DNA of 64,000 nucleotides from Dactylorhiza incarnata (lineage: Eukaryota > Streptophyta > Magnoliopsida > Asparagales > Orchidaceae). The stretch's first letter is position 1; the number at the start of each line of letters is the position of its first letter. The notes under the pieces are model-generated. The model saw nothing but the letters and a program-made list of their open reading frames with translations. It did no database searches and was not told where the DNA came from. Location of the stretch: the NCBI GenBank assembly GCA_033032865.1, contig JAWHQI010000276.1, positions 1,860,001-1,924,000 on the forward strand, in the 5' to 3' direction. Made by a program: the position numbers and the translations under genes. Positions 45,396 to 56,031 of the stretch are shown here, piece after piece.

Positions 45396-47280
45396 AACAC
45401 ATTCACAAACGCAATTTTGTAATTTTTAACCATCGAAAACATCTCCTAAAATTCTGAAATTTCAGCATGAAACTACTATTGGGACACTTAATCAAGATCA
45501 ACAATTAAAAATTTCAAAATCACAAAAAATCGTGTACTATTTCCCGCACTAGCGCTAACGTCGGCGCAAGCGTACTTATTCATTTTTCTGTATTTTTAAA
45601 ATTTTGAAAAAATCTTAAAAATATATTAATCTATATGTACTATTTATTTTTGCACTTCTGATTATATTTCATTTTTGAAAAATTAAATACAAAAATACAA
45701 AAGCCAAATAACAAAAAAAAATATGTTTTGCCTTTTTGTTTAAAGTCTATTTTTATGCAAAAATCAAATACAAAAATACAAAAGCCAAATTACAAAAAAT
45801 ATGTTTTGCCTTTTTTGTTTAAAGTCTGTTTTTTATGCAAAAATCAAATACAAAAATACAAAAGCCAAATTACAAAAAAATTTATGTTTTTGCCTTTTTG
45901 TTTTTGCCATTTGTTTAAAGTTTATTTTTTGCAAAAATCAAATACAAAAATATAAAACATTAAAACTATCAAAAAAAACTGTATGGATTTTCCTATGAAA
46001 ATCAAGCATGATTTAATCTATTATTTAGAACTTCTATAATGTTGCAATTTATCTTTTCAAACCACTTTGAACATTGTTTTCATCATGCCTTGATATATAT
46101 ATTAATATGTGCATCAAGTATCTTTTAAAAGTTGTGTAGAACTAAGCTTAGCATGCCTCTAAGTATGAGTAAATGTTTTATGTTTGATAATGATCTTTAT
46201 TCACTCACTTATTTTGGCACTGTCTACATATGTGTTTAATCTAAGAATGCTTGTGTATGTTGTGTATTAGTACAATGAATTAAAATTGCACAAGTGTCTT
46301 ACCTACACTCTTTTATTTGCACTTTGAAAAGTTAAGAAAAGTGGTTATGTTTTTTCATAAATTATATTGGTTTGCAAAACAAGTGTATTCAGAGAACTTT
46401 GAACAAAACAAAAATCATAAATTAATATGACAAAGATAACTCCACCAAGCACTACTTGAACCTCCTGATAAGTCTTAATAAGCGTTGTGAGGTTGAGCAC
46501 CTTGGAAAGAATAGTAAAGTATCTTGTGCAAATAAAATCTTTCTTTCAAAATAAAAACCACTTACTCTTAAGTACACCGGATCACTAGTCTCAACATTAA
46601 AAATAAAATATGTGATCCCCCAAACACTACTTTGCACCCTGATAAGTCTTAATGAGCATTGTGTGTGAAAAGCACCTTGGTAGTTGTACATTTTTGTTTG
46701 TGCATTGAGGTGTGTGGAAGTGAAATTATGTGTTTTATTGTGCTCTTACTTTACATATTTCTTGTATTTTTGATTAAAACATTTGTTTACTCAACTCAAA
46801 AATACACTTATGTGCACATCATTATCTTCCATAACACTTCTTCTCATGAGTATTGGATCCTAATGCAAATTCTATACTACTCTTTATTTATGAAATGCAC
46901 TAGATAACCTGGCTTGCTCTCTACAATGTTTAGTATATTTTGAAATTGTGAATTAACATAACATTGTAGTACTCTCTTTTTGGTAACATTATTTCATGCT
47001 TGGTTACTTTATTATTGAATTTTAAGATTTTACTTGAACAATGATTTACAAAACATCTTCTTTATGAAATTGAACTCATATATCTGTTATGAATCATCAT
47101 GTCTTACAAAAGATGTTTGATTGTATTTATTAAAATATTGTGATACTCAAACTCTGTTCTATTTCCATGAAAAGTATTCTAAAACTCCTTATCATTTCCT
47201 TCTCTACAAGCTCGATCATGCCTTTATCTTATTGTCAACTTTTAAGTGGTGTCTCCTTATCCGCTTTTGCTAATAACAAA
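45396..47280 (+). other. Non-coding 3' region of element F
   Basis: AT-rich. It opens with a stretch matching E 17740-17900 ('ctgaaatttcagcatgaaac'). Three tandem copies of a 60-75 bp 'caaaaatcaaatacaaaaat' unit lie at 45670-45960. The block 46140-46920 is collinear with E 18360-19000 and holds two hairpin copies (46445-46505 and 46621-46680). Short open frames in it are products of the repeats. Confidence 0.7.
46445..46680 (+). other. Two copies of the conserved hairpin in F
   Basis: Copy 1 (46445-46505) is nearly the E sequence, inner stem AACCTC with GAGGTT. Copy 2 (46621-46680) keeps the loop CTGATAAGTCTTAATGAGC and the CACCTTGG end, but its inner arms are changed to TTTGCAC and GTGTGAA, which still pair with two G-U wobbles. 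Confidence 0.6.
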
Positions 47281-47536
47281 AGGGGGAGAACTAACATGAT
47301 AAATATAATCTGTATCTAAATATAAAACTAACATGCTTAATTAAGATGATACCTTACATATTAGGGGAGCATTCACTTAGGGGGAGCATGTATTTAGGGG
47401 GAGCAATTATAAATGCTAAAATCGATAATTATCCTAAGTCATCACTCACACACACACACAAGTAAGTTTCATCATGCTTATAAATTATTGCTCTGATTTA
47501 TCATTAATGGATTTGTAATTATCAAAAGGGGGAGTT
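47281..47536 (+). promoter_or_regulatory. Polypurine tract and G-tract array of element F
   Basis: TCAAAAGGGGGAGTT beside the 3' LTR (47522-47536) is the expected tract. Others lie near 47279 (AAAAGGGGGAG), 47364, 47380 and 47396. A (CA)n run is at 47447-47460. Confidence 0.75.
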
Positions 47537-48704
47537 TGTTGGAACATGGTCTTCCGCATCTCCTAGGTTTGAGAATAACAAATCCTATGTGTATTTGATC
47601 TTGTGTGTTTAAGTGTGCAGGATAACAAAGTCCACATGACTCAAGGATTACATAAGAAGGTTGCCCCCAAAGTTGAGCCATCAAATCCAACACTCCTACT
47701 AGCGCCGGCGGTAGCACCTAGCGCTTGGCGCTAGCTTTCGCTCGACAAACTGTAAGCGGCGCTCGACGAAATGCTCATCACTGCGTTCGACGAAAATTCG
47801 ATCGATGAAAAGATTGCTTAAGCGCAAATTCCGGAAGTACTTATAGAAGGAGATAGCGCTTGGCGGCATCCGATAGCGCAGGCAATAGCGCGGAGCACAG
47901 TAGGCAAGAGAGAAATGTTTCCTCGGATTGAAGATTCTGCCGCGCAGAATATGTCCTAAAATGGGATAGCGCCGGCGGTACAACTAGCGCAGGCGCTAGC
48001 GCTGTGGATATAAAAGGGACCCCTCTTCTCTCATTTCATAGTGAGATCAGAGAGAGAGATTGAGTGCTAGAATTCTAGAGGCTACCTTGGCCGAAAGTTG
48101 ATGTCCTACCAAAGTTCTGCAAACTTCTGAAGGAGAATCCCATCACGCTGGATCCAAACGAAGTCCTCTTCTGCAACGCTTATTCTACAGCGGATCTTCG
48201 TCTCCAACTTCAGAAGTTCATCAAGAGGGAGTTTTTAAGTATTTTCATTTCTTATTTCTTGTAAACGGTTAGTGAAATCGCCTCGTGTTGGCGACTAGGT
48301 CTGGGCAGGATTTAAGGAGGAAACTCGCCTCGTGTTGGCGACTAGATCTAGGCTAGGTCTAGGGGGTGCTCGAGGCCATATCCGGGGAAGGGTTGGCATG
48401 AGCGGCTTGAGGCCGAATCCGGGGAGGATAGGCTAGGGCCACTGGTTTGTGGGGATGCGAGTCGGGATAGAAAACAAAAAGAGTCTACTATTCATCGCCA
48501 CCGATTTCTAGCGTTATAGAAATCAACTTTTGTAAAACCTCATTTGATATTAATAAAGCATGTATCTACTTTATTTCAATTGTTTTACTTGACTTCTTAT
48601 TGTCTTAATCTCGCATTATTTCAAACCTTTTCAAAATATAATATAAGTTTTTGAAAACTCTTATTCACCCCCCCCCCCCTTTAAGGGCGCCTACCGATCC
48701 AACA
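47537..48704 (+). repeat. 3' LTR of element F
   Basis: 1,168 bp and the better preserved copy: TAGCGC cassette, then GTGGATATAAAAGGGACC (TATA at 48009-48016), a GAGAGAGAGATTGAG leader, R/U5 with the doubled 'cctcgtgttggcgactag' block, C-run (48668-48679) and GATCCAACA. Confidence 0.92.
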
Positions 48705-49289
48705 ATAAGGAGAATGTCTACATGAGAATTATGAGCCTATTCATGTTTCAACACTACCCAATGGTTTGTAAATCAAAAGGGGTGCCAATTCCTTGAGAAA
48801 AAAGGATCAACATTGGGATATTCTCCAAGTGGACCAGGTAAATTCTAAAGTCAGGTCAATCTGCACCCTCTCCTCCAGCATCTCTAGCTCCTCGAGATAA
48901 TGAAGCAATCATAGAAGATACCATAGCTGAATCACCAGCTCAAGATCAAGCAATTGTTCCACAAGACACCATAACAGAACCTCCAGCAAGGACCTCTCCT
49001 CAACAGCAACCAACACCAACCATAATCCCAAAAGACATTCAAATACAATCCCCTATCAATCACAATCTCACAGACCTCGGTGTTTTTCTCCAGAAAACTC
49101 TCCAATTAACCTACCTACACCACCTGCTGATACACCCTCTACCTCCCATCCTATATACTCTCCTAACATTGAACAAGCAATCTCTAAAGCAGTGGTGCTA
49201 GCCACTGGAACCTTTGCTGACCTGCTTCTAACACAAGCAAGAAAGTTCAACAGGAAATACTCCAAGATGGAGAATGAGCTAAAGGAGTC
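48705..49289 (+). pseudogene. Accessory gene of element G, second part
   Basis: Continues after F. Frames with breaks encode a Pro/Ser/Gln-rich stretch (APSPPAS, EPPARTSPQQQPTP) then INLPTPPADTPSTSHP, a segment EQAISKAVVLATGTFADLLL and a charged possible coiled coil (KFNRKYSKMENELKES) to TAG at about 49290. The pattern of a Pro-rich linker then coiled coil matches the C-terminal halves of the accessory proteins of B, C and H. Function unknown. Confidence 0.45.
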
Positions 49290-49982
49290 ATAGGAATCTC
49301 TCCAATCAGTATGGGCAGTGATATCTTCCTTAAGAGTTACTAGATCTTTCTTAACCTCACTGCAAGTAAGGTTCAGAAGGGGGAGAATATTCAAGAATAG
49401 AAAGTCCCTGCACCAGAAGTCAATATTAACTAAAAATCTGGAGACCCTAACAAGATCACAATATTCAATATGGCACTTCTAGATGTTGCAGTTTATATTT
49501 TAGAAGAGCATGCACAAATCCAGGGGGAACAACTCTTAGAATATGTTGCAAATATTGCTAAAAAGTATGCACGGATAGCTCAAGATGTTGTAGCTCAAGA
49601 TACTGCACTAATTTAGGGGGAGCCTCATAAAGAAGATGACAAAGAGGATGATAAGTATGTTGAAGAGGAGGATGAGCCCTTGGTGCTTCTACCCAAAAAA
49701 GTGACACCTCTGGTTATCTCAAGGAATAGGAAGACCCCTCCAAAAGATTAGGATAATATAGGTACCTAGTCAAGGAACAAGGAACAATTTCTATTATTCT
49801 ATCGGGTGGATACATTTATGGGAAATAATCTGATTAATTGGAAGATTATGCTATGGTCTATGTTTCTATGCACTAATGTCATTTTTTTTTTCATTTTATA
49901 TTTGTTTGTATTCAATTCAGTCTCAGTATGATTGAAATCACTTAATTTATTTGTAAAATTTGTTAAGATAAATATGGGAGAT
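49290..49982 (+). promoter_or_regulatory. 3' region and polypurine tract of element G
   Basis: Contains G-tracts GAAGGGGGAGAA (about 49376), CAGGGGGAAC (about 49522) and TTAGGGGGAGCC (about 49614). The LTR-adjacent tract is AAATATGGGAGAT (49970-49982), weaker than those of the other elements. Short charged peptides in several frames suggest more decayed accessory sequence. Confidence 0.6.
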
Positions 49983-50410
49983 TGTTGGGAAAAATACCCT
50001 TTGATTTATCTCGCAAATTATATATAAGTGATTTCATTATCTAGGTTATATTACCCATGTTGTATAAAAAGGGTAATTTGGTCATTGTATGTCTTAGGAT
50101 GTCACACTCTAATTAGGGTGTCACAGACCAGTTGAAATAGAGTCTAAAAATTCAGTTAAGTTAAACCTGTGTTGAATAGAAGTCGACGCAGCTTCGAATA
50201 GAAGTTGCATTAACTAATACTGAAGTCGATGTATAATTTGAAATTGACGCAACGTCGAGATGTACTCGACGCAGAAGACAGAGTCAGTCAAAGCAGTATT
50301 TGAAGTCGACGCAACTTGGACTTATAATCGACGCAAAATGAAGAAGCTCTGAGTTTAGGATTCCATCTCGACGGGCACGTCAATATCTATTCAACGCAAC
50401 GTCGACTGCA
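49983..50410 (+). repeat. 3' LTR of element G, first part
   Basis: Matches the beginning of the 5' LTR (36071 onward), but richer in intact CGACGCA words, to CGTCGACTGCA, where H begins. The 5' LTR continues there with GAGATCATTTC, so this is a clean interruption. Confidence 0.85.
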
Positions 50411-50707
50411 TGTGATAGTTTATAAGGATGTAGTCTTAATCACATAGAGGGGGGTGAATTTGTCGCTTTTAGTTTATTCTTTAGCCTATCTGTTTTCTGA
50501 TTTAGTATTAGTAATAAATTAAGCACACAGAAAACACACAAGCATTTAAAGAGGTTCCTCAAGACAGGGTGTCTTGGGTAGTCCTCTTTCCCCTTCACCT
50601 TTCTAACAATGAGTTAGACAAGGCCATCACCTCCAATCTCAACTCCAAGAGTTTACAACACAGATCCCTCAGGATCTCTCAGGTTTTCCCTAACCGTACC
50701 TTAGGGA
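50411..50707 (-). repeat. LTR of element H, R/U5 side
   Basis: Starts TGTGATAGTTTATAAGG on the plus strand and aligns with the start of the C LTR at 3151, including CACACAAGCATTTAAAGAGG-type sequence. It is cut at AGGGA by D2 and resumes at 58306 (AGGCT). Confidence 0.75.
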
Positions 50708-51866
50708 TGTTAAAAGTTTTGAGGTCCGGAGTGAAGTAATAAATGCGCAACACTTCAACAACAATCCACAAGAATATCAACCAGTGACAATGGGAAGATA
50801 GAATAGTGCTCTTGTTGTTCACTATCTCTGTACAACTCGAGACATACATGGCGAGACATGATTCATAAGAATCACGAAGAAGAGAAGCAGAAGACATAAA
50901 TAACAAGCCGCCAGCGAACTGCCAAAGCAAGACCGCCAGATCGCTCGAACAGGCAAGCCGCATGGCTATCCCTGAGACCACGCGAATAGAGCACAAGCCG
51001 CTGCTGTAAGACCACAACCACAGACCGCACAACTAGCTGCTTTATTTAACTGCTGAAAACAACTATCCGCACTTCTCGATCGCCCAGACAGCACAGTCTC
51101 AAGATCATAGAAGAACCCGCGAACACATGACGAAGAACTGCTTCCTGCTGCAAGACCGCAACTCAAGACCGCCCAACCACTTAAGGCTGCCGGATCAACT
51201 GAGTCCGCTGCACAGTCCAAGAACTCCTAAACACAGTCCGCACAGATAGATTGCTGCCGAACTGGTTTATTCAAAGCTATAAAGAAAGGCGAATGCTGAC
51301 GGTGACTGCTAGTCGCTAACCTGCGAACAGAACAACCCGGCCAGATAACTCAAACCACGCGACCTTAGAAAGAGACCAGCACAATCAAGCCAACTTTGGT
51401 TCTTACTATTCTTGCGTATGAATGGCTACCTCGACGTCCCTATTTGTAGGCAAATGAACGGATGTCGTTACCGCCCCAAGGGATACAGTCACCATCCTTA
51501 TTGAAGCACGCGGTCTCCAGAACAAGACCGCGTGGTCTCTTCCAGACCTTATTACACTTAAGCTAAACTGTCCAAGACAGCTTGCCAAGAACAAACCGGT
51601 AGACCGCTCGGTTTCTTATAAGAACGCATGAGCAACTAACCGATCAGGAGCAGACCGCCAGAAACGAGCTCAAGCAGACCGCAGAAGCGGCCTTAAGAAC
51701 AAGACCGCCCTGGCTAAACCAAAACAGATTTACTTGGGCAAAACAATCAACCAAACACAAGTCGCCAACACCAGAAACTCGCGACCATAATGCTAAGTCG
51801 CGCAGTCTCTGCGGTCTCCAAAAACAGACCGCCCAGCCAGACACTTCCACTTCAAAAAATTTAACA
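50708..51866 (-). repeat. 3' LTR of D2
   Basis: 1,159 bp, TGTTAAAAG to TTTAACA. Rich in GACCGC and GCGGTC words on the U3 side. The TATA position reads CTACAAATAGG (about 51440), against CTATAAATAGG in the 5' LTR. Confidence 0.9.
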
Positions 51867-52546
51867 CTCCCCCTTGAAGTGGGAAGTGGATGTTAGCCCA
51901 AATGACCTCCTCAACCGTGTGAATGGTTGCTTCGACAATGGCTTTGTAAATATGTATGCGATATTTTCCTTGCTCTGCACATGCTCAACCATATGAGATC
52001 CCTCCAACACCTTCTCCAGAACGAAATGATGTTGAATCTCTATGTGCTTGGTTCGCGCATGACAAACTGGTTTGTTCACTAGTTTGAGGGCACTCTCATT
52101 GTCACCCCGATGCAGAGTAGGACCATGCACCTCCCTATGAATGTCCTCCACAAGCCGCCTAAGCTAGATGGATTCCTAAGCTGCCAAAGCCGAAGCTTTG
52201 TACTCTGCTTCCATGGTAGAGACAGACACAAAATCTTGCTTCTTGCTGCACCATGATATAGTTGTAGAGCTTTCAAAAAGACGTATCCAGAAGTTGATCT
52301 CCGATCATCTGAATCTCCTCCATAATCAGCATCCATGTATCCATGCAAGCAAAATCTCGAGTCCTTCCCATAGAAGAGACCCAAATCATAGGTGGTCTTG
52401 ACATATTTCAAAATGCTCCTTGTCGCCATCAGATGAGGCTTCTGTGGCTCTGCCATATACCGACTCACCTGGCCAACCGCATATGCAATATCCGGCATCG
52501 TGATCGTCAAATTTATCAGACTCCCGACCAAATCCTGGAACACCAA
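51861..52546 (-). pseudogene. RNase H region of D2 pol
   Basis: Motifs: GSLINLTITMPDIAYAVG, DADYGGDSDDRRSTSGYV, then a frameshift near 52200 around the catalytic STTE stretch, then LHRGDNESALKL, HARTKHIEIQHHF and IFTKPLSKQP, ending beside the PPT. The PPT AAGGGGGAG overlaps the last codons (51867-51889). Two overlapping frames are needed, so it is broken. Confidence 0.85.
51867..51889 (-). promoter_or_regulatory. Polypurine tract of D2
   Basis: Minus strand CCCACTTCAAGGGGGAG abutting TGTTAAAT; same as in D1. Confidence 0.8.
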
Positions 52547-52648
52547 AGGATCAGAAAGAACCTTCCCCTCATCTCGTCAAAGATGAATACCAACCTCCAG
52601 TGGAGTAGGGCTGGTCTTCCCGCCTTCCATGCCAAATCGCTTCACAAT

Positions 52649-53664
52649 TCATTCTGCATACCCCTTTTGGGAAACAAGCCTTCTGCTCTCTTTCCTCATC
52701 ACTTCGAGCCTAAGGAAATGTTGGAGCTCACCCAATTCCTTCATCTCAAATCTGATAGCTAGCTCAGCTCGAAGCCTAGCTACCTGCAACTCAGAATTTC
52801 CCGTGATGATCATATCATCAACATACAACAACACCAAGACCTAAAGCTCTCTTGTCTTCTTTACGAATAAGCTTGAATCTGAGTCAGAAGTAGGGTATCC
52901 GCAGAACTGGAGGTATTTTGCTATCTTGCCATACCACGCCCGAGGCGCCTGCTTCAAGCCATAAAGAGCCTTCTTGAGCTTGCACACATATCTTGGGTGC
53001 TCTTCGGAAACATAACCAGGTGGCTGATCCATGAAGATATCTATGTCAATCTCGCCATATAAGAAAGCATTATTTACGTCGAGTTGCCAAACCTTCCATC
53101 CTTGCCAAGCTGCCAATACGATCACCACCCGAACCGAAGTCATTTTGGCAATGGGGCTAAACGTTTCTTCATAATCCTCCCCATACTTCTGAGAGAAACA
53201 TCGAGCTACACGTCGAGCCTTGTACCGCTCAATGCTACCATCAGCCTTCTTCTGCATCTTGAAAACCCACTTGCAAGTCACCGGAGTAACACCCTCAACC
53301 TTAACACCAAGTCCCAAGTCTCATTCTTCCTGAGGGCAGCCATCTCTTCATCTATGGCCACTTCCAACTCCTTGACTCCAACGGCATTTTCAAAATAAGA
53401 TGGCTCTCTCTCATACAAGGTACCTGCGAAGAAACATGAGACGAAGCTCATCAAGTTTCCCCCCGTATACGGATCTGGTGGAATAATAGTCCTTTTGGAC
53501 CTCCTCGGAACTTGACTCTGAACCACCTCTTCAGCTACTTGTTCTGAACTAGCTCTCCTCTCAGGTAGACTTGGAGCATTGCTCTCCCTGCTTCCAGAAC
53601 CTGAAGCACCTGACCCAGTGCTAGAAGCACTTGGAGCACCTGGAGAAACAAGCAACTCCACCAA
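52649..53664 (-). pseudogene. Reverse transcriptase region of D2 pol
   Basis: From the Ser/Pro-rich linker (GAPSASSTGSGASGSGSRES) through [56 protein letters not shown] to the catalytic VLLYVDDMIITGN. YVDD is intact here, unlike YVDN in D1. Frame changes occur near 53300 and 52840, and further breaks lead into RNase H. Confidence 0.85.
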
Positions 53665-53850
53665 AACCTCCTTTGTAGCTTCTCATGGTCCACCATCTAT
53701 CCCGCTTCCTAATAGCTCAACAGAACAGCTACCCTGGTATGATGTCAGCTCGTCGAATACCACATCCCTTAATACCACATCTCTCTGTGTCTCTGGATCC
53801 ATGCAACTCCAACCCTTCTTCTGGTCATCATAACCGACAAAAACTAGCTT

Positions 53851-54863
53851 CTATGCTTTCGCATCTAGCTTCGTTCTGAGGGCATCAGGAACATGCACGT
53901 AGCAGGTAGATCCGAACACTCGAAGGTGTTCCACTGTATGCATAATCTTGAACATCAACTCATGAGGGGTCTTCATGTTGATGGGACTGAGAGGCATCTG
54001 ATTAATGGCATAGGTTGCACAAGACATTCCCTCTGCCCAGAAAGACTTTGGGATACTCTTGGCATGAAGCCAAAATTTGTAGGTCTCCGTCAGATGACGG
54101 ATCTTCCACTCTGCAACACCATTTTGTTGTGCAGTGTGAGCACAAGAGAGCTCTCTCTGGATGCCATGCTTCCTGCATAAGTTAAAGAGCACTTTGGAGG
54201 TAAACTACCTCCATTGTCAGTTCTGAACTTCTTGACCTGCAAGTTGAGCCGACCCTCCACTAGCTCCTTGAACTCAACAAACCTCGTGAGAGCTTCCAAC
54301 TTCTCCTTCAGAAAATATACCCAAGTATATTCAGTGAAGTCTTCAATCAGAACTAATTTATACCTGCTGCCTCCAAGACTGACAGTTACGGTAGGTCCAC
54401 ATAGATCACCATGAATACACTCCAAGGGTGCTTTACATCTGCTTTGTGATTTGTAAAATGGAAGACGTTGAGCCTTACCATATTGACAACTTGCACAAAC
54501 ATGACCTTCTCTGAAGGATGACAAACTGGGCAAACCTCTCACAAGGCCTCTCCCTGTCATAGCTTTCAACTTGTCCATCCCAACATGTCTGAGTCTTTCA
54601 TGCCAGATAGTAGCGCTATCATTAGTCCTCATCTTATCAACATAAGAACTTGTAGACATCACAAACAAGTCCATCACCATTCTGCGAACATGAGTGACTT
54701 CAGCCTCCACTGCTGACACATTTCTAAGAAACTTCACTTCTGTTGGACCAAACAGAACGTGATAGCCAGTATCCACCACATTGGTCACCGAGAAGATGTT
54801 TTTCTTCATTCTCGGAACATGGTAGACACTCTTCAATGTAAGAGTACCTCTATCATCATTCAA
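53851..54863 (-). pseudogene. Integrase region of D2 pol
   Basis: Pre-integrase (WHERLRHVGMDKLKAM, CASCQYGKAQR) then the integrase core: HGDLCGP, EDFTEYTWVYFL, RTDNGG, then a frameshift near 54195, and AQQNGVAEW with the third acidic residue. The core Asp, Asp, Glu are all visible. The C-terminal KLDAKA is followed by an in-frame stop at 53851. Confidence 0.85.
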
Positions 54864-54938
54864 AAAAACCTCACCCTCCTTCTCTACTGCATGTATAGTA
54901 TCATCAGCTATAATGATAACATCATTACCTGTATATGC

Positions 54939-55944
54939 CTACAAAGAAGAGAACTTTGACTCATCTCCGGTTAGGTTATTACCACAACCCGAGTCAACTA
55001 TCCAATCATCCTGATAGTTGATGGAAGCCATAGCCCGGACATATGTTCCCGTCATGAAAGCTCCATCACCCCATCTATCATCTACATTGGAATCAGACTC
55101 CTCCTTTCCTGCAGCATGACCTGGCTGAAGATTGACTTTGTTGTCTCTTTTGAAGTGACCAAGCTTGTTGCACCTGTAACATCTCAGTCCTTCCTTCCTT
55201 CTTCCCTTCAGACTTAGGAGCATAACTCCTCTCATGCTGATATGAAGTAGATGGACCCTCCTTACCAGATGGCTTCATCTTATTGTCCCATCTCTTCTTC
55301 TTGCATGAATAAAGCACCTCGCTCTCTTCTCCATAGACATACATCCCAGCCATTTGCTTTGCTAAGCTCTCTTGCGATGCCAGCAAGTTCTCTAGCTCTA
55401 GCAACGATGGCTGATTGGCCCAGCCTTGAACAGAAGTGATAAAGGCCACATACTCCCTCTGCAAGCCACGGATTTTGTGCCTCTTCAACTTAGCTTCTGA
55501 AATAGGCTCATCCTGGTCCAAAGCTTATATCTCCGCGCAAAGGTTCTTCATTTTCAAGAAGAACGTTGAGATTGACAAATCTCCCTGAGTTGATTTCGCC
55601 AACTCATTTTCCAAGAACTATAGCCGAGCTACATTCTTCTTTTTAAACAAGCCATCCAAGGCTGTCCAAATATCAGCAGTTGACCTACACCCTATAATGT
55701 GGTCAAACAACTCCATAATGATAGCTCGCTTGAGAGTGAACTCAGCATTCACATTTGTTCTCTTCCAAGACTTCACGAGCTCAGCCTTCCCCTCAGTAGG
55801 AACAACAACTTGTCTTGCTTCTCCTCCAACTACCTCCCATAAATCCTCGCCAAGCAGATAGCTCTCCATGCACAACTTCCACTTTTTAAAGTTAGCCTGT
55901 GTAAGAAGCTCAACACCAAGACCTCTAGTATATCGTCCTTCCAT
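54939..55944 (-). pseudogene. gag and protease of D2
   Basis: Likely start ATG at 55944 (MEGRYTRGLGVE). Motifs: NFKKWKLCMESYL, DIWTALDGLFKKKNVARL, then two stops up to 55521, ISEAKLKRHKIRGLQREY, LLASQESLAKQM, a knuckle CYRCNKLGHFKRDN with the last Cys replaced, and the protease active-site region DDWIVDSGCGNNLTGDESKF. Frame changes near 55200 and a TAG at about 54939. It is unlike the SIRE-type Gag of A, B, E and F. Confidence 0.82.
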
Positions 55945-56019
55945 TGTTATCCCACTGATTGGCAACCAACTTGCAGAAATCCAAGCAGAAGACAAGACTG
56001 ATTACTTCTTAGAAACCTA

Positions 56020-56031
56020 CATCTGATAACA
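56020..56031 (-). other. Primer-binding site of D2
   Basis: Minus strand TGTTATCAGATG directly abutting the LTR end; a variant of the Met-tRNA PBS. Confidence 0.7.

Larger units (their letters stand above)
40852..48704 (+). mobile_element. Element F: SIRE-like copia with damaged gag and partly deleted pol
   Basis: Two LTRs (40852-42005 and 47537-48704) are flanked by a perfect 5-bp duplication ATAAG (40847-40851 and 48705-48709). Order: LTR, PBS, gag, pol lacking protease and the first half of integrase, 2.1 kb of non-coding 3' region, G-tracts, LTR. Removing F rejoins the G accessory sequence at CATAAG|GAGAATG. Its LTR and 3' region resemble those of E. Confidence 0.92.
36071..50410 (+). 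mobile_element. Element G: pol-less copia element, interrupted by F and broken by H
   Basis: The 5' LTR (36071-37679), PBS, decayed gag, a CpG-rich cassette, an accessory gene split by F (40852-48704), a G-tract region, PPT-like tract and the first part of a 3' LTR (49983-50410) lie on the plus strand. Protease, integrase, transcriptase and RNase H are absent from G's own sequence. The 3' LTR stops at CTGCA where H begins. Confidence 0.8.

Noticed and set aside
45728..45998. Frames encoding Phe/Lys-rich repeated peptides in F
   Set aside because: They come from a tandem AT-rich repeat and lack a start or domain context.
50679..51850. Several minus-strand frames in D2, and copies at 56105-56544 and 58110-58316
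   Set aside because: All fall within the D LTRs and are not conserved between the two LTR copies.
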